Shown here piece by piece: positions 7,441-19,257 of a stretch of DNA of 64,000 nt (position 1 is the first letter of the stretch; each line of letters opens with the position of its first letter). The DNA comes from Urophycis tenuis (lineage: Eukaryota; Chordata; Actinopteri; Gadiformes; Phycidae), in contig JAXIVH010000041.1 of NCBI GenBank assembly GCA_036785325.1, positions 620,001 through 684,000 on the forward strand. Direction: 5' to 3'. Under the pieces are notes generated by a model, which was not told the DNA's origin, made no database searches, and saw nothing but the letters and a program-made list of their open reading frames with translations. The translations under genes and the position numbers were made by a program.

Positions 7441-7455
7441 GGTTAGGGCTAAGGT
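7441..7455 (+). repeat. Candidate target-site duplication, right copy
   Basis: GGTTAGGGCTAAGGT directly after the 5'-truncated edge of the fragment; partner of 6860-6874. Confidence 0.55.
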
Positions 7456-8197
7456 TAGAGTAAGGGTTAGGGTTAGCGTTACGGTTAGGGTAAGGTTAGG
7501 GTTAGGGTTAGAGGTTAGGGGTTAGGGGTTAGGGTTAAGATGAGGGCTGAGGTTAGGGTTAAGGTTAGGGCTGAGGTTAGGGTTAGGTTTAAGGTTAGGG
7601 ATAAGGTTAGGGTTGGGGTTACGGCTGAGATTGGGGTTAAGGTTAGGGTTGAGGTTAGGGTTAGTGTTATGGATAAGGTTAGGTTAAGTGTTAGGGCCAA
7701 GGTTAGGGTTAAGGTTATGGTTAAGATTAGGGTTAGGGCTAGAATTAGGGTTAGGGCTAAGGTTAGGGTTAGGGTTATGGCTGAGGTTAGGGTTAAGGTT
7801 AGGTTTGAGGTTAGGGTTAAGGTTAGGGCCAAGGTTAGGGTTAGGGATAAGGTTAGGGTTAGGTCTAAGGTTAGGGTTAGGGTTATGGCTGAGGCTAGGG
7901 TTAGGGCTAAAGTTAGGGCAAAGGTTAGAGTTAGGGTTAGCGTTAGAGTTAGGGTAGGGTAGGGTTAGTGTTGGAGGTTAGGGTAGGCTTAGGGTTAGAG
8001 TTAGAGTAGGGGTTAGGGTTAGAGTTAGAGTAGGGGTTAGGGTTAGTGTTAAGGCTAAGGTTAGGGGTTGAGGTTAGTGTTAAGATTAGGGCCAAGGTAA
8101 GGGTTAGTGTTAGGGTTGAGTTAGGGTTAGGGCTAAGGTTAGGCCTATGGTTAGGGTTGGGGTTGAGGTTATCCCTAGGGTTAGAGTTAGAGCTAGA
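7441..8197 (+). repeat. Telomere-like block, monomer 3, right part
   Basis: Continuation after the insertion. Variants AGGGATAAGG and TTAGGTCTAAGG (near 7845-7866) are shared with monomers 4 and 11. The extra AGGGT near 7960 is shared with monomer 4 only. Confidence 0.9.
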
Positions 8198-10046
8198 GAT
8201 TGAGGAAGGTAGAGTCAAGGTGAGACAGTCTGTACGGACTGAACTCACCCCCGCCGGATCGGGCTAGTACACTCTATCTCCCCCAACTCCCTCATTTCCA
8301 TGAGGGAAGACAGGGGAGAAGAGATGGGAGGAGTATATATATTTAATATTTTTTTTTTTAGTAAATAAATACATCGAGAGACTCACCGCTGGAGTGGGTT
8401 TTAATCTTTGTATTCAAGGTTGTTCCTCCTCTTTTGATTCCTCGCTGGTGGTGCGTCGTCTCCACCTAGTGGTCGTTTTGTGAAGAAGAGTTATAGAAAT
8501 AGAAATAGAAATACTCTATTGTTCCCAGGTTGGGAAATTGCATTAATAGGTAAGTAATAATAATAATAATAGGTAATTGCAATAGTTGGTAAGGTAATCT
8601 ATATTTAATTTATTTATTTATATTTGTATATTTATTTAGTCTATTTATTTATTCATTTTTGTTTATTTATTTATTTAGATAAAGAGGATCACAGCTGGAG
8701 TGAGTTTTTAGTCTTTGTGTTAAAGGCTGGTTGCCTTCTTTTGATTCTTCAGTGGTGGTCCATCGCCTCCATCTAGTGGTCGTTTTGTGAATAACAGTGG
8801 GTAAGGTAATATAAATGGGTTGTGTAGAGAGCCCGTTCTTTCGATGGCCCTGGCTCGGTTAGGTTCGTTAGAGTTATCTCGATGACCCCCCCCCACCTCA
8901 TCCAACGACTCGGTAGTTGAATAGGGGATCAAAGGCAGTTGCACTCGCCAATATCTAGTCATCCGCAGCTCTCTTTTCCCATATTACCAAGAATGAAGTA
9001 AAACGAAATGGTTATCTGTCTTGTTGTGATATAACCGCTGATTTGGAGATATAGACTTGTTTTTCCTTTTCGCAAAGGTGTTCTTTGTTCCAAGATGAAG
9101 GTCAATCTAGTTTGATTGAAGGTACTTCCAATGCATTGGTATATTTACTTATTTGAATAAAGACGAGTCACAGCTGGAGTGAGACTTTTCTTTTCCATTT
9201 CTATTTTAGTATAAACGTGCTATCGAAATATTAGGACACGTCATCAGTAGTGGACCCTGGGATCATAGGGTGTTTCTGGCCATTGTCACTATACACCCTC
9301 ACCCAAGGGAGGCCCCCCCGAGAGTGATCAATTCTCAAGGTGTGTCGTTTCCGAAATGGAATTGGTATTGGGTTTAAGCTTTTTTAGGAGTGATCATTTG
9401 TTGAGGTAACGTCGAGGTAAGTAAAGGTAAGTAAAACACTTTTTAGGATACATTGTTTTGGTTATGGAGAGGAGGGGGCACATACTTACCCCCTGACCAG
9501 CACAAACCAGTTGTTAACACCGCTAGGTAGCCCTGGTTTGGCCAATCAGGGCCGGAGCTTGGTTCTTGTCCTCTGTTGGGTCCAGATGAACTAGCAGAAA
9601 ACTGGGGTCACGAAGGACCGAGGCCAGCCGTGACAAAGCACTGCCTCCACGGTCCCCCAATGCAGCTATCCTCAGCGATGGGTGTCCAGACCTAGGAAAG
9701 ACCAAGACCAGCCCCGACCAGCGGTGCCTTCCCAGTCGGTCCCAGGGTAGGAAAGGCCAAGGCCAGCCGCGACTAAGCACTGCCTCCCTGGCCCCTCCAG
9801 GACCCCATGCCGAACAGCCTGTTAATAACAATTCCTGTGCCCCATACACCGCGCGACTACAGAGATTGTGTAGGAAGTTGACCTTAGAGAAGACTCAATG
9901 GCTTACTTTCCTCACCCAAAACAACAATTTCTTGGGGTAGTCTATTCTCGCCGTAGGTACTTCGGTAATGTTTTTTTTTGTGAAAAGTTTTCCGGATGAA
10001 ATGCATGCTGGGTAATTGTCTTCTTCCTCCAATATGTCAAGTGTAG

Positions 10047-10267
10047 GTTAAGGTTAGGGTAGATTTAGGGGTAGAGTTAGCAGTTAACCTTAACGTTAGG
10101 TTTGAAGTAAATGGGAGGGGTTGCGGTTAGGGTTAAGGTTAGGGCTGAGGTTAGGGTTAGGTATAAGGTTACGGTTTAGGGTTAAGGTTAGGTTTTTGTT
10201 GGATGTCTTTTTGGGACAGGAGGAGGGGAGAAAGGGTTAAGGTTAGGGTTACGGTTAGGGCTAAGGT
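10047..10267 (+). repeat. Telomere-like block, monomer 4, left part
   Basis: G-strand on +; same sequence as 6654-6874 at every marker read, including the 41-bp insertion at 10193-10233. Confidence 0.9.
10193..10233. other. 41-bp insertion in telomere-like block (monomer 4)
   Basis: Same sequence and same neighbours as 6800-6840, exactly 3393 bp downstream of it. Confidence 0.8.
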
Positions 10268-10833
10268 AAGATAAGATAGATATTTTCTTTATTAATCCCC
10301 CGTAGGAGAAATTCGCAGAGACCAGCAGTGCAGGGGATAGATGAGCAGTAAAGAGCCTGGCTAAATTCTATACACAATAAAAAAACAATAGATTAGATTA
10401 AATACGCGCTCTTAAGTCAGGTCGGTGACGAGAGGACCCGTATGCATACTAGTGTCCTAGATAGCAGTTTGTGGTGCAAAATGCAAGATAGATCAAATAG
10501 TGCAAGTAGATAAAATAGTGCAAGTATGCGGAAAGTGCAAGGTGCAAGATGTGCAAATTTATACAGGTTTCCAGGTACAATATGTGAATGGTCCTGGAAT
10601 AACAACGGCTGGGTCACAGTCCAAGGTGTGTGGTGTGGTGTATGTGAATGAAAGTTCAGTCCATTCCATTTGTCTGGTGGTGTTGGAGCTTCCTGAGCCT
10701 GATGGTTGGTGGGATGAAGGAGCACCCAAGCACTTTGAGGCACTTGGCTGAGTGAGCATGTGGCTGAACGTGTTCCTGAGTTGCTTCAGTTGCTTCAGTT
10801 CGGCACAGTGAGGCTGAGAGGGTAGGTCCGGTA
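10268..10833 (-). mobile_element. 5'-truncated non-LTR retrotransposon 3' fragment (monomer 4)
   Basis: Same 566 bp, same edges and same 15-bp flanking repeats as the copy at 6875-7440. The reverse-transcriptase-tail motif CSFIPPTIRL lies at 10695-10724 on minus. Identical edges mean it was copied with the satellite and is not a new insertion. Confidence 0.7.
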
Positions 10834-11590
10834 GGTTAGGGCTAAGGTTAGAGTAAGGGTTAGGGTTAGCGTTACGGTTAGGGTAAGGTTAGGGTTAGGG
10901 TTAGAGGTTAGGGGTTAGGGGTTAGGGTTAAGATGAGGGCTGAGGTTAGGGTTAAGGTTAGGGCTGAGGTTAGGGTTAGGTTTAAGGTTAGGGATAAGGT
11001 TAGGGTTGGGGTTACGGCTGAGATTGGGGTTAAGGTTAGGGTTGAGGTTAGGGTTAGTGTTATGGATAAGGTTAGGTTAAGTGTTAGGGCCAAGGTTAGG
11101 GTTAAGGTTATGGTTAAGATTAGGGTTAGGGCTAGAATTAGGGTTAGGGCTAAGGTTAGGGTTAGGGTTATGGCTGAGGTTAGGGTTAAGGTTAGGTTTG
11201 AGGTTAGGGTTAAGGTTAGGGCCAAGGTTAGGGTTAGGGATAAGGTTAGGGTTAGGTCTAAGGTTAGGGTTAGGGTTATGGCTGAGGCTAGGGTTAGGGC
11301 TAAAGTTAGGGCAAAGGTTAGAGTTAGGGTTAGCGTTAGAGTTAGGGTAGGGTAGGGTTAGTGTTGGAGGTTAGGGTAGGCTTAGGGTTAGAGTTAGAGT
11401 AGGGGTTAGGGTTAGAGTTAGAGTAGGGGTTAGGGTTAGTGTTAAGGCTAAGGTTAGGGGTTGAGGTTAGTGTTAAGATTAGGGCCAAGGTAAGGGTTAG
11501 TGTTAGGGTTGAGTTAGGGTTAGGGCTAAGGTTAGGCCTATGGTTAGGGTTGGGGTTGAGGTTATCCCTAGGGTTAGAGTTAGAGCTAGA
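10834..11590 (+). repeat. Telomere-like block, monomer 4, right part
   Basis: Carries the AGGGATAAGG, TTAGGTCTAAGG and extra-AGGGT variants of monomer 3. Confidence 0.9.
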
Positions 11591-11638
11591 GATTGAGGAA
11601 GGTAGAGTCAAGGTGAGACAGTCTGTACGGACTGAACT

Positions 11639-14324
11639 CACCCCCGCCGGATCGGGCTAGTACACTCTATCTCCCCCAACTCCCTCATTTCCATGAGGGA
11701 AGACAGGGGAGAAGAGATGGGAGGAGTATATATATTTAATATTTTTTTTTTTAGTAAATAAATACATCGAGAGACTCACCGCTGGAGTGGGTTTTAATCT
11801 TTGTATTCAAGGTTGTTCCTCCTCTTTTGATTCCTCGCTGGTGGTGCGTCGTCTCCACCTAGTGGTCGTTTTGTGAAGAAGAGTTATAGAAATAGAAATA
11901 GAAATACTCTATTGTTCCCAGGTTGGGAAATTGCATTAATAGGTAAGTAATAATAATAATAATAGGTAATTGCAATAGTTGGTAAGGTAATCTATATTTA
12001 ATTTATTTATTTATATTTGTATATTTATTTAGTCTATTTATTTATTCATTTTTGTTTATTTATTTATTTAGATAAAGAGGATCACAGCTGGAGTGAGTTT
12101 TTAGTCTTTGTGTTAAAGGCTGGTTGCCTTCTTTTGATTCTTCAGTGGTGGTCCATCGCCTCCATCTAGTGGTCGTTTTGTGAATAACAGTGGGTAAGGT
12201 AATATAAATGGGTTGTGTAGAGAGCCCGTTCTTTCGATGGCCCTGGCTCGGTTAGGTTCGTTAGAGTTATCTCGATGACCCCCCCCCACCTCATCCAACG
12301 ACTCGGTAGTTGAATAGGGGATCAAAGGCAGTTGCACTCGCCAATATCTAGTCATCCGCAGCTCTCTTTTCCCATATTACCAAGAATGAAGTAAAACGAA
12401 ATGGTTATCTGTCTTGTTGTGATATAACCGCTGATTTGGAGATATAGACTTGTTTTTCCTTTTCGCAAAGGTGTTCTTTGTTCCAAGATGAAGGTCAATC
12501 TAGTTTGATTGAAGGTACTTCCAATGCATTGGTATATTTACTTATTTGAATAAAGACGAGTCACAGCTGGAGTGAGACTTTTCTTTTCCATTTCTATTTT
12601 AGTATAAACGTGCTATCGAAATATTAGGACACGTCATCAGTAGTGGACCCTGGGATCATAGGGTGTTTCTGGCCATTGTCACTATACACCCTCACCCAAG
12701 GGAGGCCCCCCCGAGAGTGATCAATTCTCAAGGTGTGTCGTTTCCGAAATGGAATTGGTATTGGGTTTAAGCTTTTTTAGGAGTGATCATTTGTTGAGGT
12801 AACGTCGAGGTAAGTAAAGGTAAGTAAAACACTTTTTAGGATACATTGTTTTGGTTATGGAGAGGAGGGGGCACATACTTACCCCCTGACCAGCACAAAC
12901 CAGTTGTTAACACCGCTAGGTAGCCCTGGTTTGGCCAATCAGGGCCGGAGCTTGGTTCTTGTCCTCTGTTGGGTCCAGATGAACTAGCAGAAAACTGGGG
13001 TCACGAAGGACCGAGGCCAGCCGTGACAAAGCACTGCCTCCACGGTCCCCCAATGCAGCTATCCTCAGCGATGGGTGTCCAGACCTAGGAAAGACCAAGA
13101 CCAGCCCCGACCAGCGGTGCCTTCCCAGTCGGTCCCAGGGTAGGAAAGGCCAAGGCCAGCCGCGACTAAGCACTGCCTCCCTGGCCCCTCCAGGACCCCA
13201 TGCCGAACAGCCTGTTAATAACAATTCCTGTGCCCCATACACCGCGCGACTACAGAGATTGTGTAGGAAGTTGACCTTAGAGAAGACTCAATGGCTTACT
13301 TTCCTCACCCAAAACAACAATTTCTTGGGGTAGTCTATTCTCGCCGTAGGTACTTCGGTAATGGGTTTTTTTGTGAAAAGTTTTCCGGATGAAATGCATG
13401 CTGGGTAATTGTCTTCTTCCTCCAATATTTCAAGTGTAGGTTAAGGTTAGGGTAGATTTAGGGGTAGAGTTAGCAGTTAACCTTAACGTTAGGTTTGAAG
13501 TAAATGGGAGGGGTTGCGGTTAGGGTTAAGGTTAGGGCTGAGGTTAGGGTTAGGTATAAGGTTACGGTTTAGGGTTAAGGTTAGGGTTAAGGTTAGGGTT
13601 ACGGTTAGGGCTAAGGTTAGGGCTAAGGTTAGAGTAAGGGTTAGGGTTAGCGTTACGGTTAGGGTAAGGTTAGGGTTAGGGTTAGAGGTTAGGGGTTAGG
13701 GTTAAGATGAGGGCTGAGGTTAGGGTTAAGGTTAGGGCTGAGGTTAGGGTTAGGTTTAAGGTTAGGGATGAGGTTAGGGTTGGGGTTACGGCTGAGATTG
13801 GGGTTAAGGTTAGGGTTGAGGTTAGGGTTAGTGTTATGGATAAGGTTAGGTTAAGTGTTAGGGCCAAGGTTAGGGTTAAGGTTATGGTTAAGATTAGGGT
13901 TAGGGCTAAAATTAGGGTTAGGGCTAAGGTTAGGGTTAGGGTTATGGCTGAGGTTAGGGTTAAGGTTAGGTTTGAGGTTAGGGTTAAGGTTAGGGCCAAG
14001 GTTAGGGTTAGGGTTAAGGTTAGGGTTAGGGCTAAGGTTAGGGTTAGGGTTATGGCTGAGGCTAGGGTTAGGGCTAAAGTTAGGGCAAAGGTTAGAGTTA
14101 GGGTTAGCGTTAGAGTTAGGGTAGGGTTAGTGTTGGAGGTTAGGGTAGGCTTAGGGTTAGAGTTAGAGTAGGGGTTAGGGTTAGAGTTAGAGTAGGGGTT
14201 AGGGTTAGTGTTAAGGCTAAGGTTAGGGGTTGAGGTTAGTGTTAAGATTAGGGCCAAGGTAAGGGTTAGTGTTAGGGTTGAGTTAGGGTTAGGGCTAAGG
14301 TTAGGCCTATGGTTAGGGTTAGGT
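11639..14324 (+). repeat. Macrosatellite monomer 5, tail-deleted
   Basis: Head identical by markers to monomer 4 (11-T run, GCAAAGGTGTTC, C9), but from about 13360 onward it has the common GTAATGGGTTTTTTT and no retrotransposon. GC-rich block 12916-13242. CCAATATTTC near 13423 is private (others CCAATATGTC). Ends at a junction in the telomere-like block. Confidence 0.93.
13440..14324 (+). repeat. Telomere-like block, monomer 5
   Basis: G-strand on +. AGGGATGAGG near 13764 is private (others AGGGATAAGG). Shares GGCTAAAATTAGGG with monomer 2. Truncated by the junction. Confidence 0.9.
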
Positions 14325-14334
14325 TCGTTAGAGT
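14314..14334. other. Deletion junction, monomers 5/6 (GGTTAGGTTCG type)
   Basis: Here the join reads AGGGTTAGGTTCGTTAG, where the five other junctions read AGGGTTGGGTTCG. Either an independent deletion using a GGTT overlap or a later single-base change. Confidence 0.8.
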
Positions 14335-16480
14335 TATCTCGATGACCCCCCCCACCTCATCCAACGACTCGGTAGTTGAATAGGGGATCAAAGGCAGTTG
14401 CACTCGCCAATATCTAGTCATCCGCAGCTCTCTTTTCCCATATTACCAAGAATGAAGTAAAACGAAATGGTTATCTGTCTTGTTGTGATATAACCGCTGA
14501 TTTGGAGATATAGACTTGTTTTTCCTTTTCCCAAAGGTTTTCTTTGTTCCAAGATGAAGGTCAATCTAGTTTGATTGAAGGTACTTCCAATGCATTGGTA
14601 TATTTACTTATTTGAATAAAGACGAGTCACAGCTGGAGTGAGACTTTTCTTTTCCATTTCTATTTTAGTATAAACGTGCTATCGAAATATTAGGACACGT
14701 CATCAGTAGAGGACCCTGGGATCATAGGGTGTTTCTGGCCATTGTCACTATACACCCTCACCCAAGGGAGGCCCCCCCGAGAGTGATCAATTCTCAAGGT
14801 GTGTCGTTTCCGAAATGGAATTGGTATTGGGTTTAAGCTTTTTTAGGAGTGATCATTTGTTGAGGTAACGTCGAGGTAAGTAAAGGTAAGTAAAACACTT
14901 TTTAGGATACATTGTTTTGGTTATGGAGAGGAGGGGGCACATACTTACCCCCTGACCAGCACAAACCAGTTGTTAACACCGCTAGGTAGCCCTGGTTTGG
15001 CCAATCAGGGCCGGAGCTTGGTTCTTGTCCTCTGTTGGGTCCAGATGAACTAGCAGAAAACTGGGGTCACGAAGGACCGAGGCCAGCCGTGACAAAGCAC
15101 TGCCTCCACGGTCCCCCAATGCAGCTATCCTCAGCGATGGGTGTCCAGACCTAGGAAAGACCAAGACCAGCCCCGACCAGCGGTGCCTTCCCAGTCGGTC
15201 CCAGGGTAGGAAAGGCCAAGGCCAGCCGCGACTAAGCACTGCCTCCCTGGCCCCTCCAGGACCCCATGCCGAACAGCCTGTTAATAACAATTCCTGTGCC
15301 CCATACACCGCGCGACTACAGAGATTGTGTAGGAAGTTGACCTTAGAGAAGACTCAATGGCTTACTTTCCTCACCCAAAACAACAATTTCTTGGGGTAGT
15401 CTATTCTCGCCGTAGGTACTTCGGTAATGGGTTTTTTTGTGAAAAGTTTTCCGGATGAAATGCATGCTGGGTAATTGTCTTCTTCCTCCAATATGTCAAG
15501 TGTAGGTTAAGGTTAGGGTAGATTTAGGGGTAGAGTTAGCAGTTAACCTTAACGTTAGGTTTGAAGTAAATGGGAGGGGTTGCGGTTAGGGTTAAGGTTA
15601 GGGCTGAGGTTAGGGTTAGGTATAAGGTTACGGTTTAGGGTTAAGGTTAGGGTTAAGGTTAGGGTTACGGTTAGGGCTAAGGTTAGGGCTAAGGTTAGAG
15701 TAAGGGTTAGGGTTAGCGTTACGGTTAGGGTAAGGTTAGGGTTAGGGTTAGAGGTTAGGGGTTAGGGGTTAGGGTTAAGATGAGGGCTGAGGTTAGGGTT
15801 AAGGTTAGGGCTGAGGTTAGGGTTAGGTTTAAGGTTAGGGATAAGGTTAGGGTTGGGGTTACGGCTGAGATTGGGGTTAAGGTTAGGGTTGAGGTTAGGG
15901 TTAGTGTTATGGATAAGGTTAGGTTAAGTGTTAGGGCCAAGGTTAGGGTTAAGGTTATGGTTAAGATTAGGGTTAGGGCTAGAATTAGGGTTAGGGCTAA
16001 GGTTAGGGTTAGGGTTATGGCTGAGGTTAGGGTTAAGGTTAGGTTTGAGGTTAGTGTTAAGGTTAGGGCCAAGGTTAGGGTTAGGGTTAAGGTTAGGGTT
16101 AGGGCTAAGGTTAGGGTTAGGGTTATGGCTGAGGCTAGGGTTAGGGCTAAAGTTAGGGCAAAGGTTAGAGTTAGGGTTAGCGTTAGAGTTAGGGTAGGGT
16201 TAGTGTTGGAGGTTAGGGTAGGCTTAGGGTTAGAGTTAGAGTAGGGGTTAGGGTTAGAGTTAGAGTAGGGGTTAGGGTTAGTGTTAAGGCTAAGGTTAGG
16301 GGTTGAGGTTAGTGTTAAGATTAGGGCCAAGGTAAGGGTTAGTGTTAGGGTTGAGTTAGGGTTAGGGCTAAGGTTAGGCCTATGGTTAGGGTTGGGGTTG
16401 AGGTTATCCCTAGGGTTAGAGTTAGAGCTAGAGATTGAGGAAGGTAGAGTCAAGGTGAGACAGTCTGTACGGACTGAACT
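14325..16480 (+). repeat. Macrosatellite monomer 6, head-deleted
   Basis: 2156 bp, starting at TCGTTAGAG, C8. GC-rich block 14982-15308. CAGTAGAGGACC near 14704 (others CAGTAGTGGACC) is shared with monomer 11. Confidence 0.92.
15506..16432 (+). repeat. Telomere-like block, monomer 6
   Basis: Complete block in the common form (two TTAGAGTTAGAGTAGGGG modules, GAGGTTAGTGTTAAGG). G-strand on +. Confidence 0.92.
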
Positions 16481-19257
16481 CACCCCCGCCGGATCGGGCT
16501 AGTACACTCTATCTCCCCCAACTCCCTCATTTCCATGAGGGAAGACAGGGGAGAAGAGATGGGAGGAGTATATATATTTAATATATATTTTTTTAGTAAA
16601 TAAATACATCGAGAGACTCACCGCTGGAGTGGGTTTTAATCTTTGTATTCAAGGTTGTTCCTCCTCTTTTGATTCCTCGCTGGTGGTGCGTCGTCTCCAC
16701 CTAGTGGTCGTTTTGTGAAGAAGAGTTATAGAAATAGAAATAGAAATACTCTATTGTTCCCAGGTTGGGAAATTGCATTAATAGGTAAGTAATAATAATA
16801 ATAATAGGTAATTGCAATAGTTGGTAAGGTAATCTATATTTAATTTATTTATTTATATTTGTATATTTATTTAGTCTATTTATTTATTCATTTTTGTTTA
16901 TTTATTTATTTAGATAAAGAGGATCACAGCTGGAGTGAGTTTTTAGTCTTTGTGTTAAAGGCTGGTTGCCTTCTTTTGATTCTTCAGTGGTGGTCCATCG
17001 CCTCCATCTAGTGGTCGTTTTGTGAATAACAGTTGGTAAGGTAATATAAATGGGTTGTGTAGAGAGCCCGTTCTTTCGATGGCCCTGGCTCGGTTAGGTT
17101 CGTTAGAGTTATCTCGATGACCCCCCCCCCACCTCATCCAACGACTCGGTAGTTGAATAGGGGATCAAAGGCAGTTGCACTCGCCAATATCTAGTCATCC
17201 GCAGCTCTCTTTTCCCATATTACCAAGAATGAAGTAAAACGAAATGGTTATCTGTCTTGTTGTGATATAACCGCTGATTTGGAGATATAGACTTGTTTTT
17301 CCTTTTCCCAAAGGTTTTCTTTGTTCCAAGATGAAGGTCAATCTAGTTTGATTGAAGGTACTTCCAATGCATTGGTATATTTACTTATTTGAATAAAGAC
17401 GAGTCACAGCTGGAGTGAGACTTTTCTTTTCCATTTCTATTTTAGTATAAACGTGCTATCGAAATATTAGGACACGTCATCAGTAGTGGACCCTGGGATC
17501 ATAGGGTGTTTCTGGCCATTGTCACTATACACCCTCACCCAAGGGAGGCCCCCCCGAGAGTGATCAATTCTCAAGGTGTGTCGTTTCCGAAATGGAATTG
17601 GTATTGGGTTTAAGCTTTTTTAGGAGTGATCATTTGTTGAGGTAACGTCGAGGTAAGTAAAGGTAAGTAAAACACTTTTTAGGATACATTGTTTTGGTTA
17701 TGGAGAGGAGGGGGCACATACTTACCCCCTGACCAGCACAAACCAGTTGTTAACACCGCTAGGTAGCCCTGGTTTGGCCAATCAGGGCCGGAGCTTGGTT
17801 CTTGTCCTCTGTTGGGTCCAGATGAACTAGCAGAAAACTGGGGTCACGAAGGACCGAGGCCAGCCGTGACAAAGCACTGCCTCCACGGTCCCCCAATGCA
17901 GCTATCCTCAGCGATGGGTGTCCAGACCTAGGAAAGACCAAGACCAGCCCCGACCAGCGGTGCCTTCCCAGTCGGTCCCAGGGTAGGAAAGGCCAAGGCC
18001 AGCCGCGACTAAGCACTGCCTCCCTGGCCCCTCCAGGACCCCATGCCGAACAGCCTGTTAATAACAATTCCTGTGCCCCATACACCGCGCGACTACAGAG
18101 ATTGTGTAGGAAGTTGACCTTAGAGAAGACTCAATGGCTTACTTTCCTCACCCAAAACAACAATTTCTTGGGGTAGTCTATTCTCGCCGTAGGTACTTCG
18201 GTAATGGGTTTTTTTGTGAAAAGTTTTCCGGATGAAATGCATGCTGGGTAATTGTCTTCTTCCTCCAATATGTCAAGTGTAGGTTAAGGTTAGGGTAGAT
18301 TTAGGGGTAGAGTTAGCAGTTAACCTTAACGTTAGGTTTGAAGTAAATGGGAGGGGTTGCGGTTAGGGTTAAGGTTAGGGCTGAGGTTAGGGTTAGGTAT
18401 AAGGTTACGGTTTAGGGTTAAGGTTAGGGTTAAGGTTAGGGTTACGGTTAGGGCTAAGGTTAGGGCTAAGGTTAGAGTAAGGGTTAGGGTTAGCGTTACG
18501 GTTAGGGTAAGGTTAGGGTTAGGGTTAGAGGTTAGGGGTTAGGGGTTAGGGTTAAGATGAGGGCTGAGGTTAGGGTTAAGGTTAGGGCTGAGGTTAGGGT
18601 TAGGTTTAAGGTTAGGGATAAGGTTAGGGTTGGGGTTACGGCTGAGATTGGGGTTAAGGTTAGGGTTGAGGTTAGGGTTAGTGTTATGGATAAGGTTAGG
18701 TTAAGTGTTAGGGCCAAGGTTAGGGTTAAGGTTATGGTTAAGATTAGGGTTAGGGCTAGAATTAGGGTTAGGGCTAAGGTTAGGGTTAGGGTTATGGCTG
18801 AGGTTAGGGTTAAGGTTAGGTTTGAGGTTAGTGTTAAGGTTAGGGCCAAGGTTAGGGTTAGGGTTAAGGTTAGGGTTAGGGCTAAGGTTAGGGTTAGGGT
18901 TATGGCTGAGGCTAGGGTTAGGGCTAAAGTTAGGGCAAAGGTTAGAGTTAGGGTTAGCGTTAGAGTTAGGGTAGGGTTAGTGTTGGAGGTTAGGGTAGGC
19001 TTAGGGTTAGAGTTAGAGTAGGGGTTAGGGTTAGAGTTAGAGTAGGGGTTAGGGTTAGTGTTAAGGCTAAGGTTAGGGGTTGAGGTTAGTGTTAAGATTA
19101 GGGCCAAGGTAAGGGTTAGTGTTAGGGTTGAGTTAGGGTTAGGGCTAAGGTTAGGCCTATGGTTAGGGTTGGGGTTGAGGTTATCCCTAGGGTTAGAGTT
19201 AGAGCTAGAGATTGAGGAAGGTAGAGTCAAGGTGAGACAGTCTGTACGGACTGAACT
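16481..19257 (+). repeat. Macrosatellite monomer 7, full length
   Basis: Common form: ATATATA plus 7 T, short TAA tract, C10. GC-rich block 17759-18085. Closest in markers to monomer 13. Confidence 0.94.
18283..19209 (+). repeat. Telomere-like block, monomer 7
   Basis: Complete common-form block, G-strand on +; I noted no private variant. Confidence 0.92.

Larger units (their letters stand above)
5471..8245 (+). repeat. Macrosatellite monomer 3, head-deleted, with retrotransposon insertion
   Basis: Starts at TCGTTAGAG, so lacks hairpin, internal repeats A and B and the microsatellites. C10. GC-rich block 6130-6456. GTAATGTTTTTTTTT near 6575 (others GTAATGGGTTTTTTT) is shared with the two other insertion-bearing monomers. 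The telomere-like block carries the 41-bp and 566-bp insertions. An extra AGGGT near 7960 shifts the hexamer frame; it is shared only with monomer 4. Confidence 0.92.
8246..11638 (+). repeat. Macrosatellite monomer 4, full length, with retrotransposon insertion
   Basis: At 3393 bp this is the longest monomer. Head has an 11-T run after TTTAATA, a short TAA tract and C9. TTTTCGCAAAGGTGTTC (near 9067; others CCCAAAGGTTTTC) is shared with monomers 5 and 12. GC-rich block 9523-9849. Carries the same 41-bp and 566-bp insertions as monomer 3 and is a tandem copy of it across the shared part. Confidence 0.93.
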
